Shown here piece after piece: positions 46,044 to 58,600 of a stretch of DNA of 64,000 nucleotides; within the stretch, counting starts at the first letter, position 1; each line of letters starts with the position of its first letter. The notes beneath the pieces were generated by a model. It saw only the letters and a program-made list of their open reading frames with translations. It was not told the DNA's origin and searched no databases. A program made the translations under genes and the position numbers. The DNA lies in contig JAEWMS010000023.1 of assembly GCA_023393115.1 (NCBI GenBank), positions 1 through 64,000 of the forward strand, read 5' to 3'. Source of the DNA: Bacillota bacterium (GTDB lineage Bacteria > Bacillota > Clostridia > Acetivibrionales > DSM-1351).

Positions 46044-48053
46044 TTAATTCAGTTTAAACTTACTTAGTTCCTCATTTAATTTCTCAGCTAAATTCTGAAG
46101 TCCCATTACGTAATTATTAAATTCGTCCATAGTCGCATTAATTTCTTCTACTGAAGCAGAAACCTCTTGTGAAGCTGCAGCTGCCTCCTCTGAAGTTACT
46201 GATATGCTTTCAATGTGTCTGGTAACTTCTTCTTTTTGTTTATTTATATTTAAAACCTGCTCTTTTATGCTATAAACCATATTCATCAAGTTATTTATTG
46301 AAGAATATATTTCGTTAAAAATCTCAGTAGTTTCTTCTACGGTTCTGGCCTGGTCAATAACAAGACTCTTAGATTGTTGCATGGCACTTACTGCTGTATC
46401 AGATTTACTTTTGATCCCTTCAATTATTCTTTGTATTTCCGCAGTAGAACTCTTAGACTGTTCAGCAAGCTTTCTAATTTCATCAGCTACTACAGCAAAA
46501 CCTTTGCCTGTCTCGCCTGCTCTGGCAGCTTCAATACTTGCATTAAGGGATAATAGATTAGTTTGTTCAGTAATTTGATTAATGGTGTCAGAAATCTTAC
46601 TAATCTCCTCTGTACTCCTGCTCATATCGTCTACTATTTCACTTACGGTTTCAGTATTTCTCTTTGTCTCTTCCGATTTAACCATAAGAAACTTTACTAT
46701 TTCCAGACCCTTATTGCTCAAAATCATGGTGTTTTCAGATATATTGCTCATTTCAGCGGTTGAGTCCGATATCTGTTCTAATTCATATGCCAGTCCTCCC
46801 ATTTCAGAAGCTGCTCCCTGTGTACTTGAAGCCTGCACCATCGTTCCCTGTGATATTTCATCTATTGCTTTAGATACTTGACCTACCGAAGCAGTTGTTT
46901 GCTCCGTCATAGTTGATAAATTACTTGAGGTCTCAAGGACTGTTTGTGATGATAATTCAACATTTTTTAACATATTTGATATATTAGATATCATAGAATT
47001 AAAGTCTTTTGCCAGAGAACCTATCTCATCCACTGCCTTGACATTCACGGCTTGTGATAAATCTCCTTCTGAAGCCTTTTCCATGACATGCTTTATTTTC
47101 TTAATATTTGATGACAATGATTTCGAAATAAATATGGATAGAACCAATGCTGCTAATCCGGTTAGTATTACAAATATTATAAGAAGATTAAATATTCCCC
47201 CGGTATCTTTTCTTAATTCATTTTGTTCCATAGCACCCAGTAAAGTCAATCCTGTTATAGAACTTTTTGTATATACTGCATATTTCCGCTCTCCCTTATA
47301 TTCATAAACAGTAAAGCCCGTTTCGTTACTTTTTACCTCATTCCATACGGGTAATTTAGCAAAGGTATCTGTTCCTATAAGCGTTTCATCAGGATGTGTC
47401 AGTAACATACCACTCTTATCCAGCAGCACTGCATACCCATCAGTGCCAATCCTTATTTCGGAGAGGTCTTCGGAAAGAGCAGAAAAATCTATGTCAATAC
47501 TAACGACTCCAACTATTTGACCATCTTTTTCTACAGTTTTAGAAATAGAGATTACTGTACTTCCATCTGATGCAGTTATGTACGGCTCTCCAAATACCAA
47601 CTTACCCCTATTTTCTATGGCATCTTTATACCAGGGTCTTGATGAAGGGTCAAAATCTGCTGGCAATTCCACATTAGGATAACAGTAGAAGTCCCTTGTA
47701 GCCGTCCCCATATATACATTCTGTATATTTTGGTTACTGTCCATCACTCCCTTAAGAGCATCCATTAAATTTGGCAAATATTCAGAGTTACTCTCAATAT
47801 TAATGAAATTAATATTATTACTTAGCATTCGCACAAAATCGCCCTTTGCAGTAAGCTCGTTATCAATGCCCCTGTTTACTTCCCTAAGTAATTGAGAGCT
47901 TGTACTCTCTAATTTGTCCACTAATGTAGCTCTTGTTTGATAGTAAGAAAATGCACCCAGAAGAATCAATGGGATCAAGCAGATACTGATTAAACTAATA
48001 AGTAATTTACTTCTGATGCTTTTCAATTTAAACTTAAATTTTGTCTCTTTCAT
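46044..48053 (-). CDS. Methyl-accepting chemotaxis protein with dCache sensor
   Basis: A 669-residue membrane receptor. It has a helix at about 16-36, an extracellular dCache region (37-285, with YCYPNVELPADFDPSSRPWY and VGVVSIDIDF), a second helix (286-310), HAMP (311-365) and a long signalling coiled coil. The coil's conserved tip is QTNLLSLNASIEAARAGETG. It signals attractant or repellent binding to CheA/CheW. It is a single-gene unit with its own promoter and terminator. The dCache type binds amino acids, organic acids or sugars; the ligand is not readable. Confidence 0.92.
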   Translation of the reverse strand: MKETKFKFKLKSIRSKLLISLISICLIPLILLGAFSYYQTRATLVDKLESTSSQLLREVNRGIDNELTAKGDFVRMLSNNINFINIESNSEYLPNLMDALKGVMDSNQNIQNVYMGTATRDFYCYPNVELPADFDPSSRPWYKDAIENRGKLVFGEPYITASDGSTVISISKTVEKDGQIVGVVSIDIDFSALSEDLSEIRIGTDGYAVLLDKSGMLLTHPDETLIGTDTFAKLPVWNEVKSNETGFTVYEYKGERKYAVYTKSSITGLTLLGAMEQNELRKDTGGIFNLLIIFVILTGLAALVLSIFISKSLSSNIKKIKHVMEKASEGDLSQAVNVKAVDEIGSLAKDFNSMISNISNMLKNVELSSQTVLETSSNLSTMTEQTTASVGQVSKAIDEISQGTMVQASSTQGAASEMGGLAYELEQISDSTAEMSNISENTMILSNKGLEIVKFLMVKSEETKRNTETVSEIVDDMSRSTEEISKISDTINQITEQTNLLSLNASIEAARAGETGKGFAVVADEIRKLAEQSKSSTAEIQRIIEGIKSKSDTAVSAMQQSKSLVIDQARTVEETTEIFNEIYSSINNLMNMVYSIKEQVLNINKQKEEVTRHIESISVTSEEAAAASQEVSASVEEINATMDEFNNYVMGLQNLAEKLNEELSKFKLN

Positions 48054-48141
48054 GTTGAATAGTCCTTTCTCTCATCGTAGTATGTGTAGAAAATCAAAGT
48101 TTTCTATCTGACATCACTTTGATATACTCACGATTATACAT

Positions 48142-48170
48142 AATATATACTATTTTTGGACTATATTCAA
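48142..48170 (-). promoter_or_regulatory. Promoter of the chemotaxis receptor
   Basis: TTGAAT (48165-48170), 17 bp, TATATT (48142-48147) on the minus strand, about 90 bp before the ATG. It is a sigma-A type; no sigma-D motif was seen. Confidence 0.5.
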
Positions 48171-48266
48171 CATTTTACGTCATTGTTCGACATTTTCTCA
48201 ACGTTGGCTGACAATACATTTGTGACAATCAGCAAGTAAATTCCCGCATGAACTGTTTACAACATA

Positions 48267-48908
48267 TTATTTTAACAGACCAAATTTCTGTTTAGCATAT
48301 TTCAGAATGATATGCGCACACTCATCGAGGCCAACCTTGCTTGTATCAAAACAAAGGGTATACTGAGTCGAATCAGAAAATTCATGTCCCGTAAATATCT
48401 TATAATAGTTGCTCCTCCTCTTATCGCTTTCTGTTATCATTTTTATTGCATCTTTCTCATTTAAATTGTATAAACTCTGAACACGACTTTTTCTAAAATC
48501 GACATCACCATGCAAAAATACACTGATGTGGCGCGGATGATCTCTAAGTATATGTGACCCGCCCCTGCCTATAATAACTGCTGAATTATCCTTTACAGTA
48601 CGTTCTATTATTTGCTTTTCAACATTAAATACTAATCGATCATCCGGTATAAAAAACTTTGGTGGAGTGTAAATAGGGTCGTTAATAACCTTAGAAGTCT
48701 TGAAGATTGATTCCAGAAATGAGGCAGGTCTTTCATCATAAATACTTAACTCTTCTTCAGAAATATTGAATTCTTTTGCGGCCTCATTGACAATTTCCCT
48801 GTCCAAATATAAAACATTTAATCTGTTAGACAACTGCTGTCCGATATATGCTCCGCCGCTTCCTAACATACGACTAATAGTAACAACAAATGGCTCGATT
48901 TGTATCAT
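48267..48908 (-). CDS. Cytidylate kinase-like family protein
   Basis: A 213-residue P-loop-type nucleotide kinase relative. The start is set at 48908 (MIQIEP), just after GGGAGGG. The N-terminal phosphate loop is TISRMLGSGGAYIG, followed by LYLDREIVNEAA. VIIGRGGSHIL and RKSRVQSLYNLNEKDA fit the cytidylate-kinase-like group common in Clostridia, whose substrate is uncertain. The loop lacks the usual Lys-Ser/Thr, so nucleotide kinase activity is not assured. It is a lone gene. Confidence 0.8.
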   Translation of the reverse strand: MIQIEPFVVTISRMLGSGGAYIGQQLSNRLNVLYLDREIVNEAAKEFNISEEELSIYDERPASFLESIFKTSKVINDPIYTPPKFFIPDDRLVFNVEKQIIERTVKDNSAVIIGRGGSHILRDHPRHISVFLHGDVDFRKSRVQSLYNLNEKDAIKMITESDKRRSNYYKIFTGHEFSDSTQYTLCFDTSKVGLDECAHIILKYAKQKFGLLK

Positions 48909-48957
48909 GGATATCCCTCCCATTATAAATTGATTTATATATATTGGTTCTTTTTAA

Positions 48958-49504
48958 TCAGATTTTCTGGTTCTCCTCTTTTATTAATAAAGACAAAACC
49001 AAAGAAATTAAAGGCATTGCTATCATACAAATAAAAGTTATATCAACACCTTTCAAAGCAGCATTCAGCATGCCTGATTTATAAAGTACAGCATTTGTTT
49101 TGGCAAGCCCTTTATCAGGAGAATTGGATGAAGTGACGATTGTCATTATAGTAATCAATATTGCAGAGCCAATGGAACCTACCAACTGTTTTGTCGTATT
49201 AACAACCGCAGTTCCATGAGCCAGCAGTTTCTTTGGCAGGTCATTCATTCCTGATGTCTGTAATGGCATTATAACAAGGGCTATTCCAATATATCTTATA
49301 GCATATGTGACTGTAATATAAGCAATAGATGTATCTTCCTGTAAGTATAAAAGGTATAGTTGAAATAACTAACAAGATAAGTCCAGGTATAGCTAGTTTT
49401 TTTACACCATACTTATCGAACAATCGCCCGGATACCATCATCATAAATGCCATAAACAGTGCTCCAGGGAGAAGCACTAAACCGCTTATATCACACATCA
49501 TCAT
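48958..49504 (-). pseudogene. Remnant of a DHA2-family MFS drug efflux transporter
   Basis: Two overlapping frames encode consecutive parts of one EmrB/QacA-like protein. The upstream frame (49504-49241) has GLVLLPGALFMAFMMMVSGR and LFDKYGVKKLAIPGLILL, then shifts near ILTGRYI. The downstream frame continues with MPLQTSGMNDLPKKLLAHGT and the last helices (ending KEENQKI). The first half of the carrier (about 250 residues) is missing upstream. It is frameshifted and truncated, so it is not functional as a whole transporter. Confidence 0.85.
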
Positions 49505-49625
49505 TATGTCAAAATTGCATATTGATGATATTACACCTCTTATTTTCCTATGTCAATTGTGACATGTAGACAGAGTACTTGGCTTCGAAAGGCATACCCT
49601 TGAAATATGGAGTTCCATAGAAAAA

Positions 49626-49663
49626 GAGCCGGGCACAAAATTTTTCATTTTAATGCCCAGCTC
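49626..49663 (-). terminator. Terminator of the giant SLH gene
   Basis: GAGCCGGGCA and TGCCCAGCTC pair (one mismatch) around an AT-rich loop. On the minus strand CTCTTTTTC follows. It lies 33 bp past the stop at 49697. Confidence 0.75.
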
Positions 49664-49696
49664 AATATACTTCTTTAAGTTCTTTTTACTATTTTA

Positions 49697-52600
49697 TCAA
49701 GTAAGCAGATTATATAAAATCTGTACAAACTCAACTCTCTTTGATTTACCTTTTGGTAAAATCTTATCGTCTGTTCCTGTAATAATTCCATTGGAAGTAA
49801 AGTAGTTAACTGCTTCGTTCGCCCATGGTGCAACATCCTGTTTGTCGTCGAAATCTGAAATTTCCTTTCCAGTACCCTTTGGCAATTGATCTGTAGATTT
49901 TAGATAGCTATACAATAACGCTATCATTTCTTCTCTACTTATCTCCTTATCAGGATTAAACTTATTGTTTCCTACTCCACTGCTTATACCGAGTTGCTTA
50001 GCTGCCGAGGCGTAACCTTCGTAATAGCTTCCAGGCTTCACATCAGAGAAGTTGTCCCCTGTCATAGGCTTAATTCCATAAGCTTTACTCAACATAGTAA
50101 TGAACTGTCCTCTGGTAACCTTCTGATTTATTCCGAAGTTGCCATCGCCAATGCCACTTGTTATCCCTCTTGCCGCAATGAATTTCACCGCATCGCTGTA
50201 CCAGGCTCCATCCTTTATATCGTTGAAATTCACCTCATTATATCCTATGAAGAAGGTTCCACCTTCAGCAAGAGTAATGTTTACAGCATTAGTTTCTGCA
50301 TCGTAATAGCCTCTCAACACTTCTAATTCACCAGTTCCAGAAATACCGTACACCACAATACAGTTAGGATCTTCGTTATTTAGTAATGTGTATGGTACTG
50401 TCACCGAAGCATGTCCTGAACCAAAGTCAGTTACACTCTTTCCGTCGCTTGTAATTTCAAGACTATATCCTGGTCTATTTTCTAACATGGCCTTTACTTT
50501 CTCCGGCTCGTTAGCTTTTGACAAATCAATATCATTTGCATCGTTCTTTTCTATAACAACTGAAATGCTGTCGCCAATTTCCTTATTTGCCGCTATTTCC
50601 TTCAAAGCTGCTCCATCTAAGGTCGTAGTGGCTAATCCTGAAGTAATTTGTAACTGTACATTTCCAATGGTCGCCAACTTATTCAGAGTTGAGCTACTCA
50701 ATTGAAGCTGTGTAGAATCACTGTTACCGATATTTCCAACGTTTATTACAATTGTCTGTGATTCAACAGTTGCATTTTTCGTTACTTCAGATATTAATTG
50801 GTTTGCCATTTTTTCATCCATAACTACAGCTGCCACACCATCATTTACTGTTGCGTTGGCATCAACACTTATGTATATCTTGTTATTTTCATTACTTACA
50901 GATACTCCCTGTTTAGTACCAGTTGTAGTCTCAGTAACTACTGAACCAGATGAAGAACTTCCACCTGTGCTGGTTGAAGGCTCTGAAGGCTTTACAGGAT
51001 CTACGGGAGGCGTTCCTGTGTAAACTGTAACAGCAACATTTTCAATTTTAAGAACACTACTTGGTAATGTTGCCGGTGAAGTCAATTGCTGCGCTAAAGG
51101 TGCAACTGTTCCTCCTGCCAAGCTACCCTTGGTTGCTACACTAATAGTTGTTGTAGGCATTAATACTGCCTGTACTGTTGCAGTACCGTCTGATATTGCA
51201 TATAAAGTGCCATCTGCAGCAACTTGTACAACATTTGGATTAGATGAAGTGTATTCAACTACCATTTCATCTCTTAGAGCCGCTTTTTGTCCTGCAACTG
51301 CTTCTTTGTAGGTAATGTTAGGTTCTATTTTGCCAGTTGTTCCTTTTCGGATAGACATTTTCTCGTTGATGCTAAAGTCGGTTACTTCATTCATAACCTC
51401 AACAGCCCTTGTTGGAGCACTTCTCACAACTGCCAGTTCGTCCTTAATACTTCCCACACCAACTTTTAATTGGGCCATTTCCTTAAGTTCTTGGACTGGT
51501 TGCCCATCTTCAGGTAATACTTCTCTGGAATATGAATTCGGTATTTCAACTTCCTTCGAGAAGTAAGAACTTTCGCCTTGGTTCAAGGTAACCGGTACAT
51601 AATCTATAATGCTCTCAATGCCGTAGCTGTCTACAACACTGATTTCAACATTTAGTGCACCATCCTTATTTCCAGCGTTGGTGATTGTACCGTCAAGTAC
51701 TATTTTTCCGATATCAATGAACTCATACCTTAAATCAGAAATCTCTGGTATTGCCTCAAAAGTAAATGATTTTTGAGCTTCAATGCCGTCCTCTAAACCT
51801 TCATATTTAAGAACTGCTTTAATGCTGATATTACCATCGTTTTCAGGTATTTCGTAGAGTATTTGTGCATTAAACTCGTCTCCGCCTAAGAGTGCAGGCT
51901 TGCTAACCTCAGAAGCAGACTCACTGTTCTCATAATATGTTCCATAGAATTTCGTATCAACTAAAGTTTCTATTCCGCCTACAATCTGATAAAATTCCAC
52001 TCTAGCGCCATGAATTACATCAATACCTGTATTCTTCACAAGAGCACTTACTGCAACCTGTTCTCCCACCTGTGGCTTTTCTCTTCCAAAGGATATTGAG
52101 CTATCAGTAAACTCAACTCCAGAAGCTGGCTTAAAGGTAAGAGATCCAAGTGCTCTCCATGCTGTATCATGCTTGAATACCTTTCTATTACCACCTGCAT
52201 TTTCGAGTGTTTGCATATACTTAATGAATGCAACTTTCAATCCTTCATTACCTTCTAAGGCTGCAACACCTAACTCGTCATAATTTGCACCTTGTTGTGT
52301 GGTAATTTGAATTGGTTTGCTCCAACCAGCTTTACCAGTAGGTACATAGTTTTGTTTAATTATTGGGTCTCCTGCTTTTGCCGCACCTTTAAAGCCATTT
52401 ACGTCTTCAGTATTTAAGTAATCTATTACCTTAGCTACTCCATTCTCTATAATTTTATCAGGATAGTATCCTATGCCATAAGTGGAGTAATCAAACTGAT
52501 ACGTTTTACCATTAGCTGTAAATTCAGTATCTCCGTTCTCGTCAAGGTAGTCCAACTGAGCCCTTTCAATCATAATTTCAGGCTGCCAGCGTGAAATGAA

Positions 52601-55600
52601 TATCTGCTTTTCTCTTTCTTGATTTTCAGGATCTGCAGCTGCACTAACATCGTCCTTATTCTTTAATACTGTCTTATACTCTGTCCATACCAGATATACA
52701 TCACCGTCATCACTGGCAACAACATCATAGCTTGATATTGCGTTATCCTCAGTTGCCTCGTTTCCTTCGGTAGGATTAGGATTTATGTTCTTATCAACAG
52801 CAAGAACGATGTCTCCCCACTTGCCTGTAGAAACTTCTTTACCCTGCATCTCACCTTCGCCTGTTAGGTGTTCAACATTTGCGTAGTTTTCGTTGTTCTT
52901 GTCTATAACATATACTGATAGGTCACTTCTTAAATCTTGTTTCTTCAAACCGTATTTAACAAGACCAGAAATATCCATATAAGCTATGCTTCCGTTCCTG
53001 TTCCAGAACAAATATGTTATTCCATTGGTACGTACAAACTTCGGCTGGGAATCCTTAACACAATTTTCCTCACTAACTTTGCCATTAATTTTTACTTTAT
53101 CAGTAGTAAGTCTAATTGGATGACTAAAGCTATTCTCAGAGAAATTGTATATCTGTAAATATAGTTCCTGATCATAATCTGTCGATAAATCCCAATCCTC
53201 GTCTGTGGTGTAAGCGAACAACGCCAAACCATTGTAGGAAATAACCGCAGTGTCCACAACACGGGGGTCAATCACATCTTCAGCAGCCAGCAGTGTAGCT
53301 TCTTGCCTTACTGATACATTTTCAGGCTCAGTATACGTATTTCCATCCAAATCTGTCGTTGTACCGCCACCTGTAATAGTCTTAGTTTCTGTAATTTCTG
53401 CATACTGGCTCACATCTAAGAATCTCTGACCGTACCAATCGTTGAAATAATCGTCTATGGTGTATCCAGCAGGTAGGGTATTATTCAGAATTTGCTTGCT
53501 TATGCTATCAGCGATTGCATCTTTCTCATCATCCGAGAAACTGCTAGCATCATTCCATACCCAAACTCCAGATTTCTTCTCTGCAAATCTGTAAGTTATA
53601 AGTGAGAATGCATTAATAATGTCTCCAACTACAAGCTGCGCATCTTCATCACTTACCTTAGTTCCAGAATCATCTATTGAGTCTTCTACAACTTTAGCAT
53701 TTTGTACTCCATCATAGTAATCTGATTTTATGTAATAAAGCAATATTCTACCAGTTGTAGAGTCATACGCTGCTCTCGGAGATGTATCTCCACAATAGTC
53801 TCCCACTATGATACTTGGACCAGAGGTAACTTCCGCTCCTCCGCCGATTTCTCCTACTGTAATAGCTCCTCCACTGGTACTTACTACTGTTCTACCACTG
53901 GTATGGGTAACTTCAGTTGGAGCACTCATAGTTTTTTTAGCTACATTAAAGAATGCAACACTTATATCCATGTGGGTAAGAACGTCAATTTCTTTATCAT
54001 CCTTGGTAAATTCCCTACTTGCATCTGACCAGGAAATCATTATTTCTCCATTGCCCAGATCAAGTACATCAGGAGCTTCGTCAAGGGTACCATCATCATC
54101 AATTAATTCTGGGAGTGACGCTTTACCATCGGCATCTATAATTGAATAGTATACCGCCGTTCTATTTGCTGGATTTGTATTGTCGGGATCTCTTTCAGGT
54201 ACATCATCAAGGAATACCCAAAGTATCTCACCATTCGGTAGATTCACAAGCTTATTCGAAGGATATGGATATGCTCCGCTTTCACGTGCAATACGTTCCT
54301 TTATACTTTCTGAACTGCCATTACCTGCCATTAGGGCTCTAAATAACCTTGGACTTTCATCTCCAACCCATTCGCTTCGGTTGTCGAGATAATCTCTAGA
54401 TATCTGGTCAAATCCATCTAAAGGTTGGTAGAGTCCGCTTTGTCTTGCCATCATAGCTTTCTTTACTGTATGAGCGCCCCATGTTTTAGATATTATTGTC
54501 CATTCTTTTGAGAAGAATAAAAATCTAACTCCAAAAGCTGCTGAGAAGGACACGGAGATACCAATGCCTAAATCAACAAAGGTAGAATCAACCGTTACTT
54601 CTGCGGTTCCAGTGAGATAAGCTTTTAATAGAGACACACCTACTCCCAGCTCAACACCTACTCCTATGGTTATACTTATACCTACCTCTCCAGTAACCAT
54701 TCCTTTCCAACTGGTACGAGCATCTAAAAGCGGAGGATTATCTTCATCCTTTGGCACTAACGCTCCACTAAGTTCTACTCCAACTGAAAAACTAAAGGAT
54801 GCGTAAACTGGAATACCAATTGGTGTTATGTATGTAAAGGTGACACCCATACTCATTCCAACTTCTCCGCTTATGGCAAGCTGGTTGAAATACACCTTTC
54901 CGTCATCCGCTGCTTCATATACTAAAACAACACCTACACTAAATGAGAGATCAGGAGCGTCTTTGTTAACCTTGGTCTTTGACTTGTTAACGGCGTCAGC
55001 CCATCCATCCTTCATGTCGTTATCAAATCCAAGAGAAATTGTAAATAGATTCTTCTCTGTTTCATTGATTTTCCAGTCGTCAGAACCAGCACTCTTCATG
55101 AGTTTACTTCCACTACCATCTGTCAAGGTTTTTATATTGGCTCTATCCTGGTCAGTAATCGGTTTTGCATTTCCCGCATTTGTATCTAAAAAGTCTAGTT
55201 TAGCTAACATTTGACCAAATAAAGGCACACTTGGAATACGGGTCTGTTCATTACCAGAACTATCAATACCCAACTGTATTTTAATATTTTCTGGGTTCTG
55301 GACTAAACGTATACCTGTAGCTATTTCTGGATAAGCAGTTCCCTGATCATCTATTGGGCGTATGAAAATCCTGTCCCCAATGTCCATATTGGTTGGTATA
55401 CTATTAGGATTTATCTTTGTTACGAACTTTCCAGGTGTTCCCGTTACTTTAGCTACTTTATAGCTTTCATTCTTTAGACCACCATCTTTATCCCTAGTAA
55501 CAATTACAGCTTCTTTAATTGCAACTCCTGCCAAACGGCCTGCACTCAAATCAAATTCAAAGTCATAGTTTCTATCCAGCTCATCATAAAGATTTATAAA

Positions 55601-58600
55601 CCCATTCACTGGTTTCAATTCATCGCCACCGTTTTGGGCTAGTTCATAAAGTTTCATGTTTGTGAGCTCTATATCCGGGTCTTTGAACAAATCAATTATG
55701 ATGTTGTTTTGCCCAACCATCATAGTGCCGGCATACTTATACCCTTGATATGCGTATACACAGCTATAGCTTTTTCCTGCTTCGAATTTATTGGATTCTA
55801 ATTTAAAGTTACCTTTTGAATCAGTAATTGCCTGTTCTCCGGCTAAAGTGATTACTATACCTTCCAGAGGAGTTGTAGTAGTTGCACTTTGGTTTAAGAA
55901 AGTCTTATCTGATACGGATATGTTTCCGGATATAACTCTCTTATTTCTATTTGGATCAGTCTTTACAAAATTGTAATATACCGTAGGCATGTCATAGCTT
56001 GCCTTCAAATAGTAAGAGTCTCCTACAGTTTTTGTTCTATCTATGGTGCGGTATTCCTTAAATAAAGCATCTTCTGTTGGAGAAATAATTCCATCCTTAT
56101 CCAGGTCTCCAGTAGCATTCATCCATTCAATATTGAAGTTACTTTGTGTATACCCATTTATTGTATATATATCATTTCTGGTAACCTTGTCATATACAAT
56201 TGGATTAAAGGCATTTCCTGATTTAATTGCATTATTTCTTTCATCATTTAGTGTTACAAATGCACCACTTTGCAGCATAAAATCTACAGGTTGCTCTACT
56301 CCATTGATTGTCATAGTTGCATAGCAGCCATAGTATTTATCTACCCAGTAGTTTAAATTAAAGCTGTACACTCCAGATTTATCTCTGGTCAATGACATAG
56401 TTTCCACCAGCTGAGCCTTCACTTCCATTGTATCCTTATACAAATTCAGTTTTACAGTTTCTGGCACTGTTTGATTGCTTGTAGAACGAATCTTGTACTG
56501 GAAAGTGTAAGTCTTCTTACTTGCTTGCTCTTTTTTATAGAAGTCTTGTGAAATATTATCATTTAGGAAGTCTGGTAAAATATCTTTACCTCCTGACAAT
56601 ATCTTAACATCGTAGGCTTCGTATTTAGTACGGCTTGTTGGGTTTTCCTGAACAGTTATAGCATTTACAGCAAAACTGGGCATAATATTTGTAAATCTAG
56701 CAGTTGGCTTATAAGTCAGTTCTGATTTAACTGCTGGATTTATGTTTTTGCTATCTAGTTCAACCTTATTTGAATTTTCCATAAATGAGCTTGTAGTCGG
56801 CAGGTTACCGGAAGAACCTACTTTTGTATTATTAAAGTAGGTAGTTGCATCTCCCAATGAACTTACTTTTATGTTGCTGTTGTCATTTATAACATACCAG
56901 TTATGAACAGTTGCACTGTTCTTAGTTTGTACTTTAAGTTTTAGTGTATCAAATCGGCTAATTGCAAAAACTCTACTACTTGTACCATTTAAGAAACCAT
57001 CAATATTACCCTTGCTACTGTCTATGTCCAATTTTATGAATGTCTCATTCTTTGCTTTAAATACAGGGCGTACTTCGATAGACCAATTGCCTTTAGAGTC
57101 GTCTCTCAGTAACGCATTGGCATATAGACCCTGAGTCTCATTTTGGTATACTGCTGCATTTTCTCTAAACCACTGAGAATTCAGGTTCATAACGCTTCCT
57201 TCGAAATACTTCCAATTACCTTGTCTGTCTCTAACCTTATAACCCCAGAGGTACACGTCATCAGCATAACTCTTCTTTGTTGAGTTGTCTGTATTGAACA
57301 CTGGTTCGAAGGTTATTACGTCACTGCGGTATACAAATTTTTCAGTTGAGTTACTAATACTTGAACCATGACCCCCATCACGAGAAACATTACGTATTCT
57401 CATTGTTCCTACATTGATTGGTGTTCCTGTTCCAACAGGCTGTCCTGATGCATCTATACCAGTAACAGTTCTAGCCATTACACCTGTATCAGCAGGGTCA
57501 TTATCAATTTTTAGTTTATATGCTAGTAATGTTAAGGTTACAGCATTAGCATTTAACTTATTGTCGGTATTGTCATTACCATTCCATGCCCAATACTCAA
57601 TATTTGAAGAACTCCACATCCATGGCTTTACATCCATGCTTACGTTGCTTTGTGAGAATCCCCCGTGTATGCTTTTTACCTTATATTGATTGTTTTCCCA
57701 TTGTTTCCAAGGTGCTGCGGCTGGTCCATTTATAATAAATTTGGAATCAAATTCTTTAGAGTTTCTCCATCCACACTCTTTTCTGCAATGCCATCCGAAG
57801 AGCCACCAATCGTTATGGTGATACCAGGATTTACCGCTACCAGTATTACTCCATGAGAATTCTAACTTTTTTATTCCCGAGAGTGATATTGGAGCCTGAA
57901 CTCCAGCACTACTTTTTGCATAATATGGGTTTATAGTAATTCCACTGGTACCTGCATTTGTTGGCTTAGGCGCATTATTCCCATATCTGAGAGTAAAGTC
58001 GTCAGGCATTACCGTATACAGCCCTTCACTCTTCATTGTGCCCTTAGGAGTTATTTTTTCAAGAGCAGAAGACTGATTATTCACTGAATAATCCAACATA
58101 AGATTTACGCTCTGAGACAATGTTCTCATATTGGCTGACTTGGTCAAAGCCATACTTTCATAAAGGGAATACGAGCCTGAAGCTTTTGCCAATGTTACTA
58201 TAGTTTTCTCCTTGCCCGATGTAGCCCTGTTGTCATCTATAATTATTGCAAAAACCTTATCCTCATCAGTATATGTTGTAATCAAATCTACTGTAAAGGT
58301 TTGTTCGGTTACCCCAGGTAAAAACAATAACTTTTTAGTGATTGGTATGTAATCCACATTTGGTTCTGCTGAATTACCTGCAGTTCCAACTGTTACATAG
58401 GACATAGTATCTATTCCTTTAGTACGTCTTACCTTAACAGATACTTCAGGAAGTCCAGCTTCAACCTCCAGCTTGTCCATTTCCATCTCAAATGCTGATG
58501 CTTCAAAAGCCTCATCATCTATTATGTTAACCATTCCGGTGTAGAATTCTCCTATTTCTGCTCCGCCTGTAGCATTAGAAAGAACAATTATAAACTGTTC

